Below the pieces are notes generated by a model that had not been told where the DNA came from, made no database searches, and saw nothing but the letters and a program-made list of their open reading frames with translations. 64,000 nt of DNA from Rhizomucor pusillus (Eukaryota > Mucoromycota > Mucoromycetes > Mucorales > Lichtheimiaceae), in the NCBI GenBank assembly GCA_900175165.2, contig FWWN02000179.1:1-64000 (forward strand), in the 5' to 3' direction. Positions within the stretch are counted from its first letter, which is position 1. The number at the start of each line of letters is the position of its first letter. The position numbers were made by a program, and so were the translations under genes. Of the stretch, positions 54,900-64,000 are shown piece by piece.

Positions 54900-56590
54900 A
54901 CTCAAGACGAGAAAGAAGAGACAAGTGGCAGTGCGTTGGATGAAAGCGACGCAGAGATCGACCCAGCAGAGGTGCCACCTCCAAGCGGTTCGGTGCAAAT
55001 TCCTGCACGACCTGAACCGATTGTAAAGGATATATCTCGCAGAAAATATGATGAGGCAGTCCTGCAAGCTTGCAACATGCTGGATAAAAGCTCAGAGGAA
55101 CGAAGTAAGACTTTGTGGATTGTGGACATCCTGAAACTGCGACCGTTTGCCATGACTGATGTCCACGGTTTTTAGCAAAATGCCCTGACGCATAACGTCC
55201 ATATCAGCAAGGTCACCGGACGTGAGCAAAGCGCAAATGGGAATGCAATTGCGATTATCGACAAGAAGCCCAGAGACAAAATCCAATAGCGCTGAGTGGA
55301 ATATTGAATGGACCATACCGACGAAAGCTGTTTGATCTCGAATACGTGGAACTTTCTGAAGAAATTGTGGAAATGTTGAATGAAGACCGGGAACTGTCGC
55401 GCAGCTTTTTTGCTGGAAGTATCCTTGTTCGACAGACTGAAGCATTCCTCATCCATTGCATCGAGTCATACGGACGAACCAAACCATTGGATGCACACAA
55501 CAAGAGCGGCATCCCTCCTCTGACATCCCTACCACCGCCAACAACGCGATACACGAACGTATGGCCCACAGCAATCACTGATTCTGATGGAACGAAATTG
55601 ATCATTGGTGCTAAAAGCTGCAGCGAATTGACAAGCAGTTGCCGCCGAGCGTTGACGCCTCAAATAGCACGTTCGTTTTGAAAGAGCCAGAGCGATTGCC
55701 TCGCAACCCAAATTTTCCTTGACTTAAAATTGGTTGAAAAAGCTTTCGCGCTTGCGAAGAGCGAAAGGACAGACAAGCTTCATAACTATGACCTAGTACT
55801 GTACATGGGCTGCTGCTACGCTGTTGTCACGATGAGCGCCTCCTTTGTGCCGTTGACTGAAGGTGACACAGCGCGGTGGGCCGGGTAAACCGAGTCCCGC
55901 CCAGTCGATCCCTCACTCCTCCCTCGGTGGTGGATGCATAGATTATCGTTTAGATTAAAGCGGCGAATAGGCGAATATGTGGAAAGCTAGCATTAACAAA
56001 GCCAACTTGCTTGTTTTAGGAAGGTCCAGCAAGGAATTTCAAGAAAAGTTTCCTTGATGGATTCAGTAGAAAACACCAATCGCGCAACTCCAGAATCAGG
56101 AAAGCACACTCGTTTGGTCATTCAAAACGAAAGTATAACGTGATCTGTCGTTTCTCAGAAAACCTTCTATTACCGCGTTGAATTTTTGGATCTTCACTGG
56201 AACTTCGTCACGCAGGTGTCCCAATGGATATACTGCAATCATGGCGAATTAGATTGGATGACTGTAAGCCCAAAAAATGGTCGGCAAGAACTCTTTCGCA
56301 CGATCATTATTTATATCTGAAACACAGTTCTGAGTTCTTTGTAAATGAGCTTCTTGCATTCACTTGTCTCCAATGGTACTTAATATACTGGGTGAAATGC
56401 CTTCAAAGGCATTGATCCGTTGTATTACTCGCAACCGCGTACTCTGGATGACCAGAAGCGCATCCGTGCACAGACTGTACCATCATTTACAAGACATGGC
56501 AGCACGATAGCAAAAAAGGGACTTAGCTTAATTCAGCGGCTGCCCCATTTCATACCCCACATCAGCATCGAGCATGAATTTTCTCTATTA
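54900..56590 (+). pseudogene. Decayed multi-exon gene of unknown family
   Basis: Several protein-like segments follow one another on the plus strand. A first frame (from about 54890) reads AEIDPAEVPPPSGSVQIPA then ISRRKYDEAVLQACNMLDKS. It can be joined, through a donor GTAAGA at about 55107 and a weak GAG acceptor at 55226, to a second frame. That frame reads NPIALSGILNGPYRRKLFDL, then VELSEEIVEMLNEDRELS and AGSILVRQTEAFLIHCIESY, and runs to a stop at 55681. Further downstream LVEKAFALAKSERTDKLHNY and, near 56170-56290, FYYRVEFLDLHWNFVTQV are in other frames, broken by stops. The pattern suggests a gene that has lost its frame. I do not recognise the family. Minus-strand frames across 55092-55605 exist but look less coherent. 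Borders are approximate. Confidence 0.35.
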
Positions 56591-56689
56591 GAGTAGTTAA
56601 ATGATTGCAAAATATATTTTATTATATTGTATTATTATCATCAGGGGAGAGGGAAGTAAGGAATCTCTGCTCCATAGAAATCTTTGTCT

Positions 56690-59600
56690 TTAATCCAAGA
56701 GTGAACCGTTGCCTTGATTCCAGGAAGGCTGTCCGTGAGACGTGGGAGGCTGGTAACCAGGTTGTTGCTGCTGCTGCGGTGGCCAGGGCTGGCCGGCGGG
56801 TGCCCCTGGTGCAGCCGGAGCAGTTTGGTAAGGGTACGGAGGGTATCCTGGCGCGCCAGTGGGCGCCGGAGGAGGAGGTTGCTGTTGACGAGTCGAAGGT
56901 GGTGGCAGCGGAGCACCAGGTGGATATCGTCCACCGTAGTAACCCTGCTGAGGAGTCTGTGGAGCTGGCGGATGATGGTAGTAACCGCTTGTGGTAGGAG
57001 GAGCAGGCGGTTGCTGAGGCGCCAATGGTTGCGGTGCACTGGTGTAGCTTGGATTGTATGAAGTTTGTTGTTGTGACTGCGGCAGCATTGCACCGTACAT
57101 ACCCACTGCAGGCGAAGCAGGAGGATATGATGGCATCGTAGACGTTCTCTGTGGTGGGGGATGGTTGGGCTTGGGTGGGAGACTTGGAGGCTGCTGCTGC
57201 TGTGGTGGTTGCTGATATCCGGATGAAGGCGGAATTGGAGGAGGAACGGGACGCGGTTGATGGCTCGTGTTGTAAGCAGGTTGCGCTTGCACAGGAGAAT
57301 ACGGTGGTGCATTCCCGTAAGGCTGAGCAGGGTATTCTGGCGTCTGAGGAGTTTGCGGCTGAGGATCATATGCTGGCATAGTTGGTCTGTAAGTTTGAGA
57401 GACAGGAGCCGGAGAAGGCATTCCCATGGAATATTGTTCACTGTGTGTGCTCATTGAGCGCTGAGGCGAAACAGTGCTGACAGGTGCAAAAGTTGAGCGA
57501 GGAGTTTGCTGATCATGGAGAGACATATCTCTCGCTTGTTCAGTGAGTCTGGACATTGGATCAGGTATCACGTTTTGAGGACTAGTGCTCTGTGGAGGTA
57601 GAATGCTGGGCGCACTAGGTGTAGCCATGCTGTATGAACTGATCTTTTGCCGCAGCATTTCTTGCTCCTTGATGCTTTGCCTGCTACCAAGTTCTTCGAC
57701 AAGTCTGTTCCTTTCTCGTCCACGCTCTTGCACAAAGTTTTGTATGTTACGTGCAAGTGATTCGATAATATCCAGCAAACTCGAATAGAATTGGACACCC
57801 TTGCTATCGGCATGAATTTTTGTTAGTAGGGCTGCTGTTCAATGGGACTTGTACTTATTCTTACTTTAAGCCTTCTTTGACATCAAAATATTCGCGCTTG
57901 GCACGGGCAAATCGGTCGATAACTTTCTGCCTTTGCTGCTCTGCCTCATCGTAGCGACTTTGAAGTTTGGTTGCTTCTTGATTTTCCATAAGGGACTTGA
58001 ATAATGCAGTCAATTCTTGCAAAGTCTGCTGCTGCTGGGCAATGGTGGCAGAGATACGCTGTTGATGCGGACGATACTTTTCAATCTCTGCGGCAAATAT
58101 TTGTTGTTCAACGTTTGCTGCCTTCTTGTTCAAAATTAATACATTCGAGATATCGTCTTGCATCGCCTTACAATCATAGTGAGTAAAGACTACAGCAACG
58201 ATATGTGCAAAGATGATATTAATGCTTTCTTACCTTCTCTCTCAGATCCTGCAATGTTTCCTTGCGTTCTACTTCAATTTTACGTAGCTTTTCCAACGTT
58301 GCCTCGATTTGTTTCACTTTGTTTTGCATGTCGGCTTTTTTAGCAGTTTCTCCACTGAGATCCAGATCGAGTAGACTGTTGGTTACATCACTGCCCTGGC
58401 TTCCTTTCTTAAACACTTGAGCAACGCTTTCTGCAAAAGCCTTTTCCAAATCACTGCTGCTTGCTCCTTTCTTTAGTATATTGATATCCGCTGAAATCAC
58501 ATCGAGACGTCGCAAGAGCTCCATGTCTGACTGTGCAGCTTGTTGCAAGGACTCGCGATGCAATTTAATATCATGACGAAAATCGCCTGTTAGATGGCCA
58601 GAAGGCTGTTGGCTCCAATCCTCTCCAAATTTGACCTAGAATCAATTATCAAATGAGTCGTGCAAGACTTTGCTTCCTTGATTAATTTTGATACTTACAC
58701 GCATGTTTTCGCATTCACGTATCTCTTGGTCCAAGTTCATCGATGATTCGTCTAATTTCTTGGTGGCGTCACGTTTGAATCCATCCAGAGTATCAATCAG
58801 CTCTCGCAACGATGTCCGGTTTGCAGACTCTTCCAAGGCTATTTGCTCTGCCCAATCTCGCGCGTCCTTGGTAGGCACCATCAATTCATCTATGGAACGA
58901 TCTTCTTGCTGACGGAATTTGTCGAGAGATCCAGGCAGTTTCATGTATTCTAGCGCCGTGTTCAATTCAGCTTTAGCCATGTCGCATCTTTCTGTCTCTC
59001 CACGTAGCATTTTTGCTTTCTCTTCCGAGTACATGGATGCACTCTCGTGGACACTCAGTGGCACCAAGCGAGCAAAAATATCGGCTCCAATGACTTTTCC
59101 GATTTCATTTTGACCGTAAAGGTCAGAAATTTGCGTAGGCTTGACAGCTTTCAGACGGTCGATAGGTGTCAGGATTGATTCTTGCGGAACAGCATCGTGG
59201 TAGATCATATCGTTGTCGCGAGTCGCTGCAGCGTGCTTTTCAGAGCACGACGCTGCCATTGCCTTGACAAGCTCCTGCAGCGCTGAACCACTGTCTGAGG
59301 GTAAAGTGCCATTGGCATAGTTGCTGCTCTGTAGTTGGCTGTTGAGACTCGAGCAAAGTTTCGTTGCTTCCTTGCCAAAATTCTCGGCAGCTTTGAGACG
59401 TGCCACTTGCTCGCCATATTGCTGTTCAGCCTCGCAGACGGCCGCCCTGTGCTCCTGTGCCAGCGCTTGGTAATATTTTTGTTTGATTTGGCACACGGTG
59501 ATCCATGCTTTGTCAATACCGACGCCTCGTCCAACGCTGTCTTGCAGTTCATAAACAATGTTCTCGTATGTCCAGGCTGCGTGACTACCGAGTTTCGCGA

Positions 59601-60262
59601 TCAGTCCGTCTTTCTTCTTTTCGCGTAGACTGCTCTCCAGGAAACATTCATGCGCCTGGGCAAGCATAAGCTCTGTCAACATCTTGACTGTTTCTCGACT
59701 AAGGTCTTGAGACGGCGCATGAAGGAAATTATCATTGATGTACTGAAACATTCCTGCAGCTGCTTGGAAAAAGTTGAATGCCATCTTGCGTCCCTCAGCT
59801 TCTGCGCGGTTCTGCCCAGCAGCAATGGCAGACAGCGTAGCAGCAATGTTGAATATCACACTTGCTTTTTCGTATGCTAAAGAGTATTGAGCTGTAGCCC
59901 GACCGTTGAAAGCGTCGTACCTGAATCAGCATGGATTTCGTTAATATAGAATTAAAAGTCTAAGTCACAACAACCACATACCAGGTGAACAGTACTTTAA
60001 CGTGCTTTTCGTCAACAGGGAACCGAAGGTCCAGCAGCTCTAGCTGTCCAAAGTACCGATAAAGGAGGTCTCTTCCAGTGATATCCTTGCCGGCACCGCG
60101 TGTGTCTTGGCGTAACCGATTAAGCGTGAATGTCTCTTCATTGTACTTTTCGGGATCTTCCTGGTATACGTGTGCAATGTAGTGCTTTAAAGGGAATATC
60201 CAGTCCACGTCGGCAGTCTTCTTAAACGGTGCACTTATAAATGGTATCTGCACTTGTGCCAT
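56690..60262 (-). CDS. BRO1: ESCRT-associated protein Bro1 (Alix family)
   Basis: Five exons (60262-59982, 59920-58699, 58635-58234, 58166-57865, 57803-56690) encode 1106 residues. Bro1 binds Snf7 of ESCRT-III and recruits the deubiquitinase Doa4 during cargo sorting into multivesicular bodies. The BRO1 domain is at about residues 4-385. It starts VQIPFISAPFKKTADVDWIF and includes GKDITGRDLLYRYFGQLELL, FTWYDAF, FEKASVIFNIAA-like YEKASVIFNIAATLSAIA, and AGMFQYINDNFLHAPS. A long helical V domain follows (about 390-760), ending NKGVQFYSSLLDIIESL. The tail (about 780-1106) is rich in Pro, Gln and Tyr (PYGN, YNTS, YPPG repeats) and ends NQGNGSLLD. The form of the N-terminus matches fungal Bro1 and not Rim20/PalA. 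It is longer than yeast Bro1 (844) because of the tail. Divergent from an arrestin gene. Confidence 0.95.
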
Positions 60263-62307
60263 TGTCGAAGCGAGTGGAGTGTGTAAGTTGGAAACGTAGA
60301 AAGCTCAGGCTCAGCGTCGCCTCCTGCCTCATTCGCTGCATGAACTTTCTTCCGACTGGTCCCACCTTTGCATTTCCCAGGTCCAGTCCTTAAACATGAA
60401 GAAAGTTATGATCTGCAACGTCTAAAACCACAAACATCCAAAATTAAAATGCCTTGTCACTATTTATCGCTGCAGGATCTAGTGGGAATCCACATTTGAG
60501 CCACTGCTGCATTCTGCATTTAAGTTTGTCAGTTGCAGACATCAGCTCTATTTCTCTGAGGTTAACTTGGTGTAAATAAGTTCAGGAAGGCATTGGAAAT
60601 GTAAAGTATTACTACTACTCATAGCTAGATCATTTTGTGTCTATAGAGTATGTTCAATGAGTAGTTGCTGCATGAGATCTTTTTATGATCCTCGATTCAC
60701 TCAAGGTCGAAACTTTTAAGGGAGCGTCCTCCATTCATTCCCTGATTTTATTATTAATAGTGCTTTTTCTCAAGATGCAGAACAGGATACTTCAATTGTC
60801 ACATAGATATAGACAATCACATCGAGTGCATCCGACTACATGGAACTACTGCTACACTGATATGGTGTCTCGTTTCACGCGGACATCATCCTTTCATACA
60901 TTGCCGCCAATGCAGCCAGAAATTTACATGAGGTGCCTTCAAAGTAAATCCATAAACCTTTCCTTGCGCTTATTTCAAGCGCTCTTTTCAGCAAAGAAAG
61001 AAAAGTCACTTTGATCCTTCGCTTTTTCACATATTAAAGTTGGCGGAACCTTTTTCAACTTTTCTTTTCTTTATCCACCCGTCATTACATACCCTTAGCG
61101 GGCTCTACCTAACCGATCTCGCGAAGAGGACGAGCTGGATCCCACTGCTCTGCATGCCCGCCAGAAGCGATTTGTCAGTCCCAAGACGGTGGCAGAGCGT
61201 TAGCTCTGAGTGGGGAAATGATCTTGCGCATTCTAATTTTTTGTTCCTCTCCTTGATCCGGGTACATAGTTCTGGCGAGTCAACAGTCATTTGTTTGCTG
61301 GCTTCGCTAGAGGCCTCTTTCGTTCCTTTGCGGGTGGGGTGGTCTATGGCGTAAATCCCCTTCAAAAAGTGAACTAGAATTTTAAAAAGAAATGAAGAAC
61401 AAGAGGAGAGCTGTGACCATCACAATAAAGTCTATCAAGGTCATTGTCTCTATATATACAGCAACGTCCTGTCAATCGTGCTTGATCAGAGCTGCGCGGT
61501 ATGGCTAGATCTGCTAAAGTGTAGCACCGTGATTTTTTCCAGTTGCAACTGTGCGATCATTATCGTTGATTGCTTAGACTTCTAGAGTTCCATGATCTCG
61601 CTATTATTCTACAAACTGTGGTCACGCGTTGCACTTCTTTCTTGATACATTTGCAAGGCCCTGGAGTTTTCCTTTCTCTGTTGCATTATTGCGCGCAAGA
61701 GATGTCTCCATTCAGTTCACTACGCGTACTACCGTTATGCACGGCAGTCGTCGCTTGCCGTCTGACTACGGAAGAAAGCTTTCAGTGCAGCTTACCGCAT
61801 TAGGGAAATAAGATTGTATCAGGCATGACCCGATAAACGTTTCGCTCCTTCTACCATCATGTCAAAGATTTATACCACAATCCCAAAACTGGTAATCTAT
61901 GCCCAGTTATCCTTGCTTAAAAAGTTAATGAAATTTTCTATGGAAATATTCTTTTGGTATGTCGAATGAATAGATCCCAGCAAACTAGTACCACCGGATT
62001 CACACTATCGTTAACTCTTTTGTTTTTTGTCAAGTTCTTTTCCATTGCAGCAGGTGACTCTTTGACTTTCTCTTATCTTGGCAATCAGATTGCTACAAAC
62101 AATGGGCTGTAGAGCAACATCACCAATGATACTTGATCTGCGGTCTTTTGGTTTCAGATATACCGTTTTTGAATGGGGTCTCGGATCGATCGGGGCAACG
62201 ATAAATATCCTTTTTATCCTACTTTTCTTCCGTCGATCATTTCCTTTTCTTTTCGTGGTATATTTAAGTGGCAAGTTTGTTGATATTGGTGGGATACTGG
62301 GACGTCA
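60263..62307. other. Divergent spacer between BRO1 and the arrestin gene
   Basis: About 2 kb with only short frames on both strands and no motif I can name. No RNA gene, repeat or mobile element is visible. The promoter elements of the two flanking genes must lie here, but no clear TATA box stands out for either. Confidence 0.45.
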
Positions 62308-63624
62308 ATGCGCAGAATCAAATCACGTAGCAGCAAAGGCGATGTTAAGCTCCAATTGCATGTGGACCCATCGTTCACGGGTGTCCTACGCGGTATGAGC
62401 AACGACGTATCCGATGGGTGCGGTCTTCGAGGCATCTGCACTGTGCATGTATATCGAGGGATCAAGATTGAACGTCTCGTGATCTTGTTCGAAGGCCGCT
62501 GTAAAGTCAAAGTCAAGTCAAGTGGCAACGTTACCGTGCCAGCAGCCGATGGGAGCGAAACACGAAGCTTGATTTCTAGGGATAAAGTTTGCCTCGATCG
62601 TGAGCGAGGATCGGAGCAGCTTCTCCCTGGCAAATACAGCTTTCCCTTTGAATTCAACCTTCCACCCCATTTACCAGCGAGCTTCAAAGGCAAACGGGGT
62701 CAGATCAGATATCGGCTCCATGCAATCATTCAGCGCACCGGGCTTAGTAACGACATCCAAGTATCCCAGGAAATCACTCTTCGACGCTGTCTTCTTGACG
62801 ATAACTCTGTTTACATCAATCTCACTGAAACCGTTGATGGCAAGGATCACCCGGATAAAATCAATTACAGCGCGAATGCACCGTCCATGGTTTACCGAGA
62901 AGGCGGTCTCCTGCCTCTCAACTTGACGATGCAGCTGCTTCGGCCTGATTGTCAGACAGTGCGCTCCGTCACTTGCGCACTGCGAGAGCGCATTGTCTAT
63001 CAAACGACGGGACAACAGTCATTGTCCTGCCAAGGTATATGCAAGACTGATGACTTGTTCCCATTGGGTTGGAGCACTTTCTACCCGCCGGATGATCCAA
63101 AATTTCGGCCCGACAAGAAGCAAGACTACAATGCCGTGTTTCGACTTTGCCCACGAGTGAACGCTGATACAAGAACCAAACTCTTACGGGTGTCCCACGA
63201 AATTCTTGTCAACATTGTAGTCGAAGAGACAAAGTCAGGTTCCAGCAACGAAGACGATCAAGACAAGCAAGCACACCATTTTCGACCCTCTTTAAAGCGC
63301 TCTTCCTCTTCATCTTCACTGTCATCCATCTTATCATTTGGTCGAGGAGTCAAGGAAACATCTGCGGTGCATGCCGAGGAAGGTGCCAAGGTGGTATCTG
63401 GTTCTTTGGCAGAGTCTATCAGCCTGAAAAGGAAGAAGCATGAAAGCAAGCTATTCTACTGCACTCTCAAGCTTCCTATCATTGTGACGTCTCGCGACCG
63501 GTATTGGGAAGGCGATATGCCAACGCCGCCAGAGTATCAACCAGCAGAAGCACCTCCATCCTATTGTCAATCTCTGCAACAACTACCACCCGTTCCGTTT
63601 TATCCCCAAGAAGCAGGTCATTAG
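62308..63624 (+). CDS. Alpha-arrestin (arrestin-related trafficking adaptor) with two PY motifs
   Basis: Single exon, 438 residues. The N-terminal arrestin domain starts near KLQLHVDPSFTGVLRG. It shows GLRGICTVHVYRGIKIERLV, the LEFEGR-like VILFEGRCKV, and LLPGKYSFPFEFNLPPHLPAS followed by GQIRYRLHAII. The C-terminal arrestin domain begins around VYREGGLLPLNLTMQLL and runs to KLLRVSHEILVNIVVEE, then LFYCTLKLPIIV. Between the last strands is a Ser-rich loop (SLKRSSSSSSLSS). The tail holds PPEY (407-410) and PPSY (416-419), PY motifs that bind WW domains of Nedd4/Rsp5 ubiquitin ligases. It should select plasma-membrane transporters for ubiquitination and endocytosis. The ATG at 62308 gives a complete first strand; an upstream exon is possible but not needed. 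A convergent gene may follow. Confidence 0.92.
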   Translation: MRRIKSRSSKGDVKLQLHVDPSFTGVLRGMSNDVSDGCGLRGICTVHVYRGIKIERLVILFEGRCKVKVKSSGNVTVPAADGSETRSLISRDKVCLDRERGSEQLLPGKYSFPFEFNLPPHLPASFKGKRGQIRYRLHAIIQRTGLSNDIQVSQEITLRRCLLDDNSVYINLTETVDGKDHPDKINYSANAPSMVYREGGLLPLNLTMQLLRPDCQTVRSVTCALRERIVYQTTGQQSLSCQGICKTDDLFPLGWSTFYPPDDPKFRPDKKQDYNAVFRLCPRVNADTRTKLLRVSHEILVNIVVEETKSGSSNEDDQDKQAHHFRPSLKRSSSSSSLSSILSFGRGVKETSAVHAEEGAKVVSGSLAESISLKRKKHESKLFYCTLKLPIIVTSRDRYWEGDMPTPPEYQPAEAPPSYCQSLQQLPPVPFYPQEAGH

Positions 63625-63895
63625 TCCATTGCATTACCTAAAAACCTTGTATGTAGAACAAAAATACGCATGTAGATCACGCTCGTTCTGTTTTGTAGAT
63701 TGATAACGTTCCTTCTGGTATAAGAAACGATAATGTCAAATAAACTTTCCTTTCATGAGCAAAACAGTAGATGGAAATTATGTGCAGGAACATACAAAGA
63801 AACCGCGAGGAGAATAGACATATGCATTGGCTGAGCTCGGATCGGTCGACTGCGCGTTTCTTTGAGCAAACGCCAGAATCGTCAAGATTGAGCCT
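63625..63895. other. 3' flank of the arrestin gene
   Basis: Contains AATAAAC-like sequence near 63737 that may serve polyadenylation. Part of it may belong to a gene on the minus strand whose last codons would end at 63778; see the next entry. Confidence 0.35.
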
Positions 63896-64000
63896 ATGAC
63901 TACGACCTCGATATCCTCGGAGCCCCTGTCGTCGAGCTACCTGTCAAGCTACACGACCGGTACTTCGTTCAACAGCTTTGCACGACGACATTCCATATAC
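63896..64000 (+). CDS. Possible partial gene at the window edge, strand uncertain
   Basis: A plus-strand frame beginning with ATG at 63896 reads MTTTSISSEPLSSSYLSSYT and runs off the window. An alternative minus-strand reading, with stop at 63778, gives EDIEVVVIGSILTILAFAQR then STDPSSANAYVYSPRGFFVC. It would be the last exon of a gene converging with the arrestin gene. Both look protein-like and only one can be right. No family is recognised in either. Confidence 0.25.
   Translation, partial: MTTTSISSEPLSSSYLSSYTTGTSFNSFARRHSIY

Noticed and set aside
56690..63624. BRO1-domain gene beside an arrestin gene as a Rim20/PalA-Rim8/PalF pH-signalling pair
   Set aside because: The N-terminal motif pattern (GKDITGRDLLYRYFGQLELL) is that of Bro1, and the arrestin carries PPEY/PPSY motifs typical of transporter adaptors, not a PalF-like tail.
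1..64000. tRNA genes, CRISPR arrays, intact transposons
   Set aside because: Looked for T-arm consensus, regular repeat-spacer patterns, paired terminal repeats and transposase or reverse-transcriptase motifs by eye; none found. A tRNAscan and repeat search would be decisive.

Overview
The window is nuclear DNA from a filamentous fungus. Most protein-coding genes are split by short introns (about 50-130 bases) with GTAAGT-like donors and CTAAC/CTGAC-like branch sequences. Several gene types are strongly fungal: a Zn2Cys6 factor, Yap-type bZIP factors, a CFEM-like wall protein, a septin of the Cdc3/AspB type and a fungal-type Bro1. Low-complexity runs, AT-rich spacers and gene content suggest an early-diverging lineage, most likely Mucoromycota (Mucorales). 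That placement is inferred from sequence style and cannot be proven here. There is no bacterial operon structure, CRISPR array, rRNA gene, tRNA gene or intact transposon that I can support.

Layout. 1-10 kb: a peroxisomal enoyl-CoA isomerase/hydratase ending in SKL, a small CFEM-like GPI protein, a secreted pepsin-fold protein that has lost both catalytic aspartates, a long coiled-coil protein and ribosomal protein L10. 10-20 kb: a Yap-like bZIP factor, mitochondrial HTD2 (fatty acid synthesis type II), a G-protein alpha subunit and a glutathione transferase. 21-31 kb: a Sac7-like RhoGAP, a Zn2Cys6 transcription factor, a cyclase/formamidase-like enzyme and a small AROS-like protein. 31-43 kb: an unknown basic protein, septin Cdc3/AspB, TIM21, hexokinase, a class I aminotransferase and a second G-alpha. 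43-53 kb: an LRR-like gene relic, a Ser-rich GPI protein, a long gene-poor stretch, a GATA-like two-finger protein and a second bZIP factor. 54-64 kb: a decayed gene, the ESCRT protein Bro1, an alpha-arrestin with two PY motifs and the edge of another gene.

Exon models were built by hand. For every spliced gene the exon lengths sum to a multiple of three and the spliced frame continues across the conserved family motifs. Non-coding 5' exons would not be visible to me.

Themes. Signalling and polarity genes are frequent: two G-alpha genes, a RhoGAP, a septin, an arrestin and Bro1. The two G-alpha genes share intron positions, and the two bZIP factors share an unusual C-terminal domain, so each pair is an old duplication. 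The most unusual single observation is the pepsin-like protein whose DTG motifs read NTE and SSS. Other notable points are a GC-AG intron in the first G-alpha, a 12-base microexon in TIM21, a peroxisomal signal carried on its own tiny last exon, and two stop-free introns whose length is a multiple of three.
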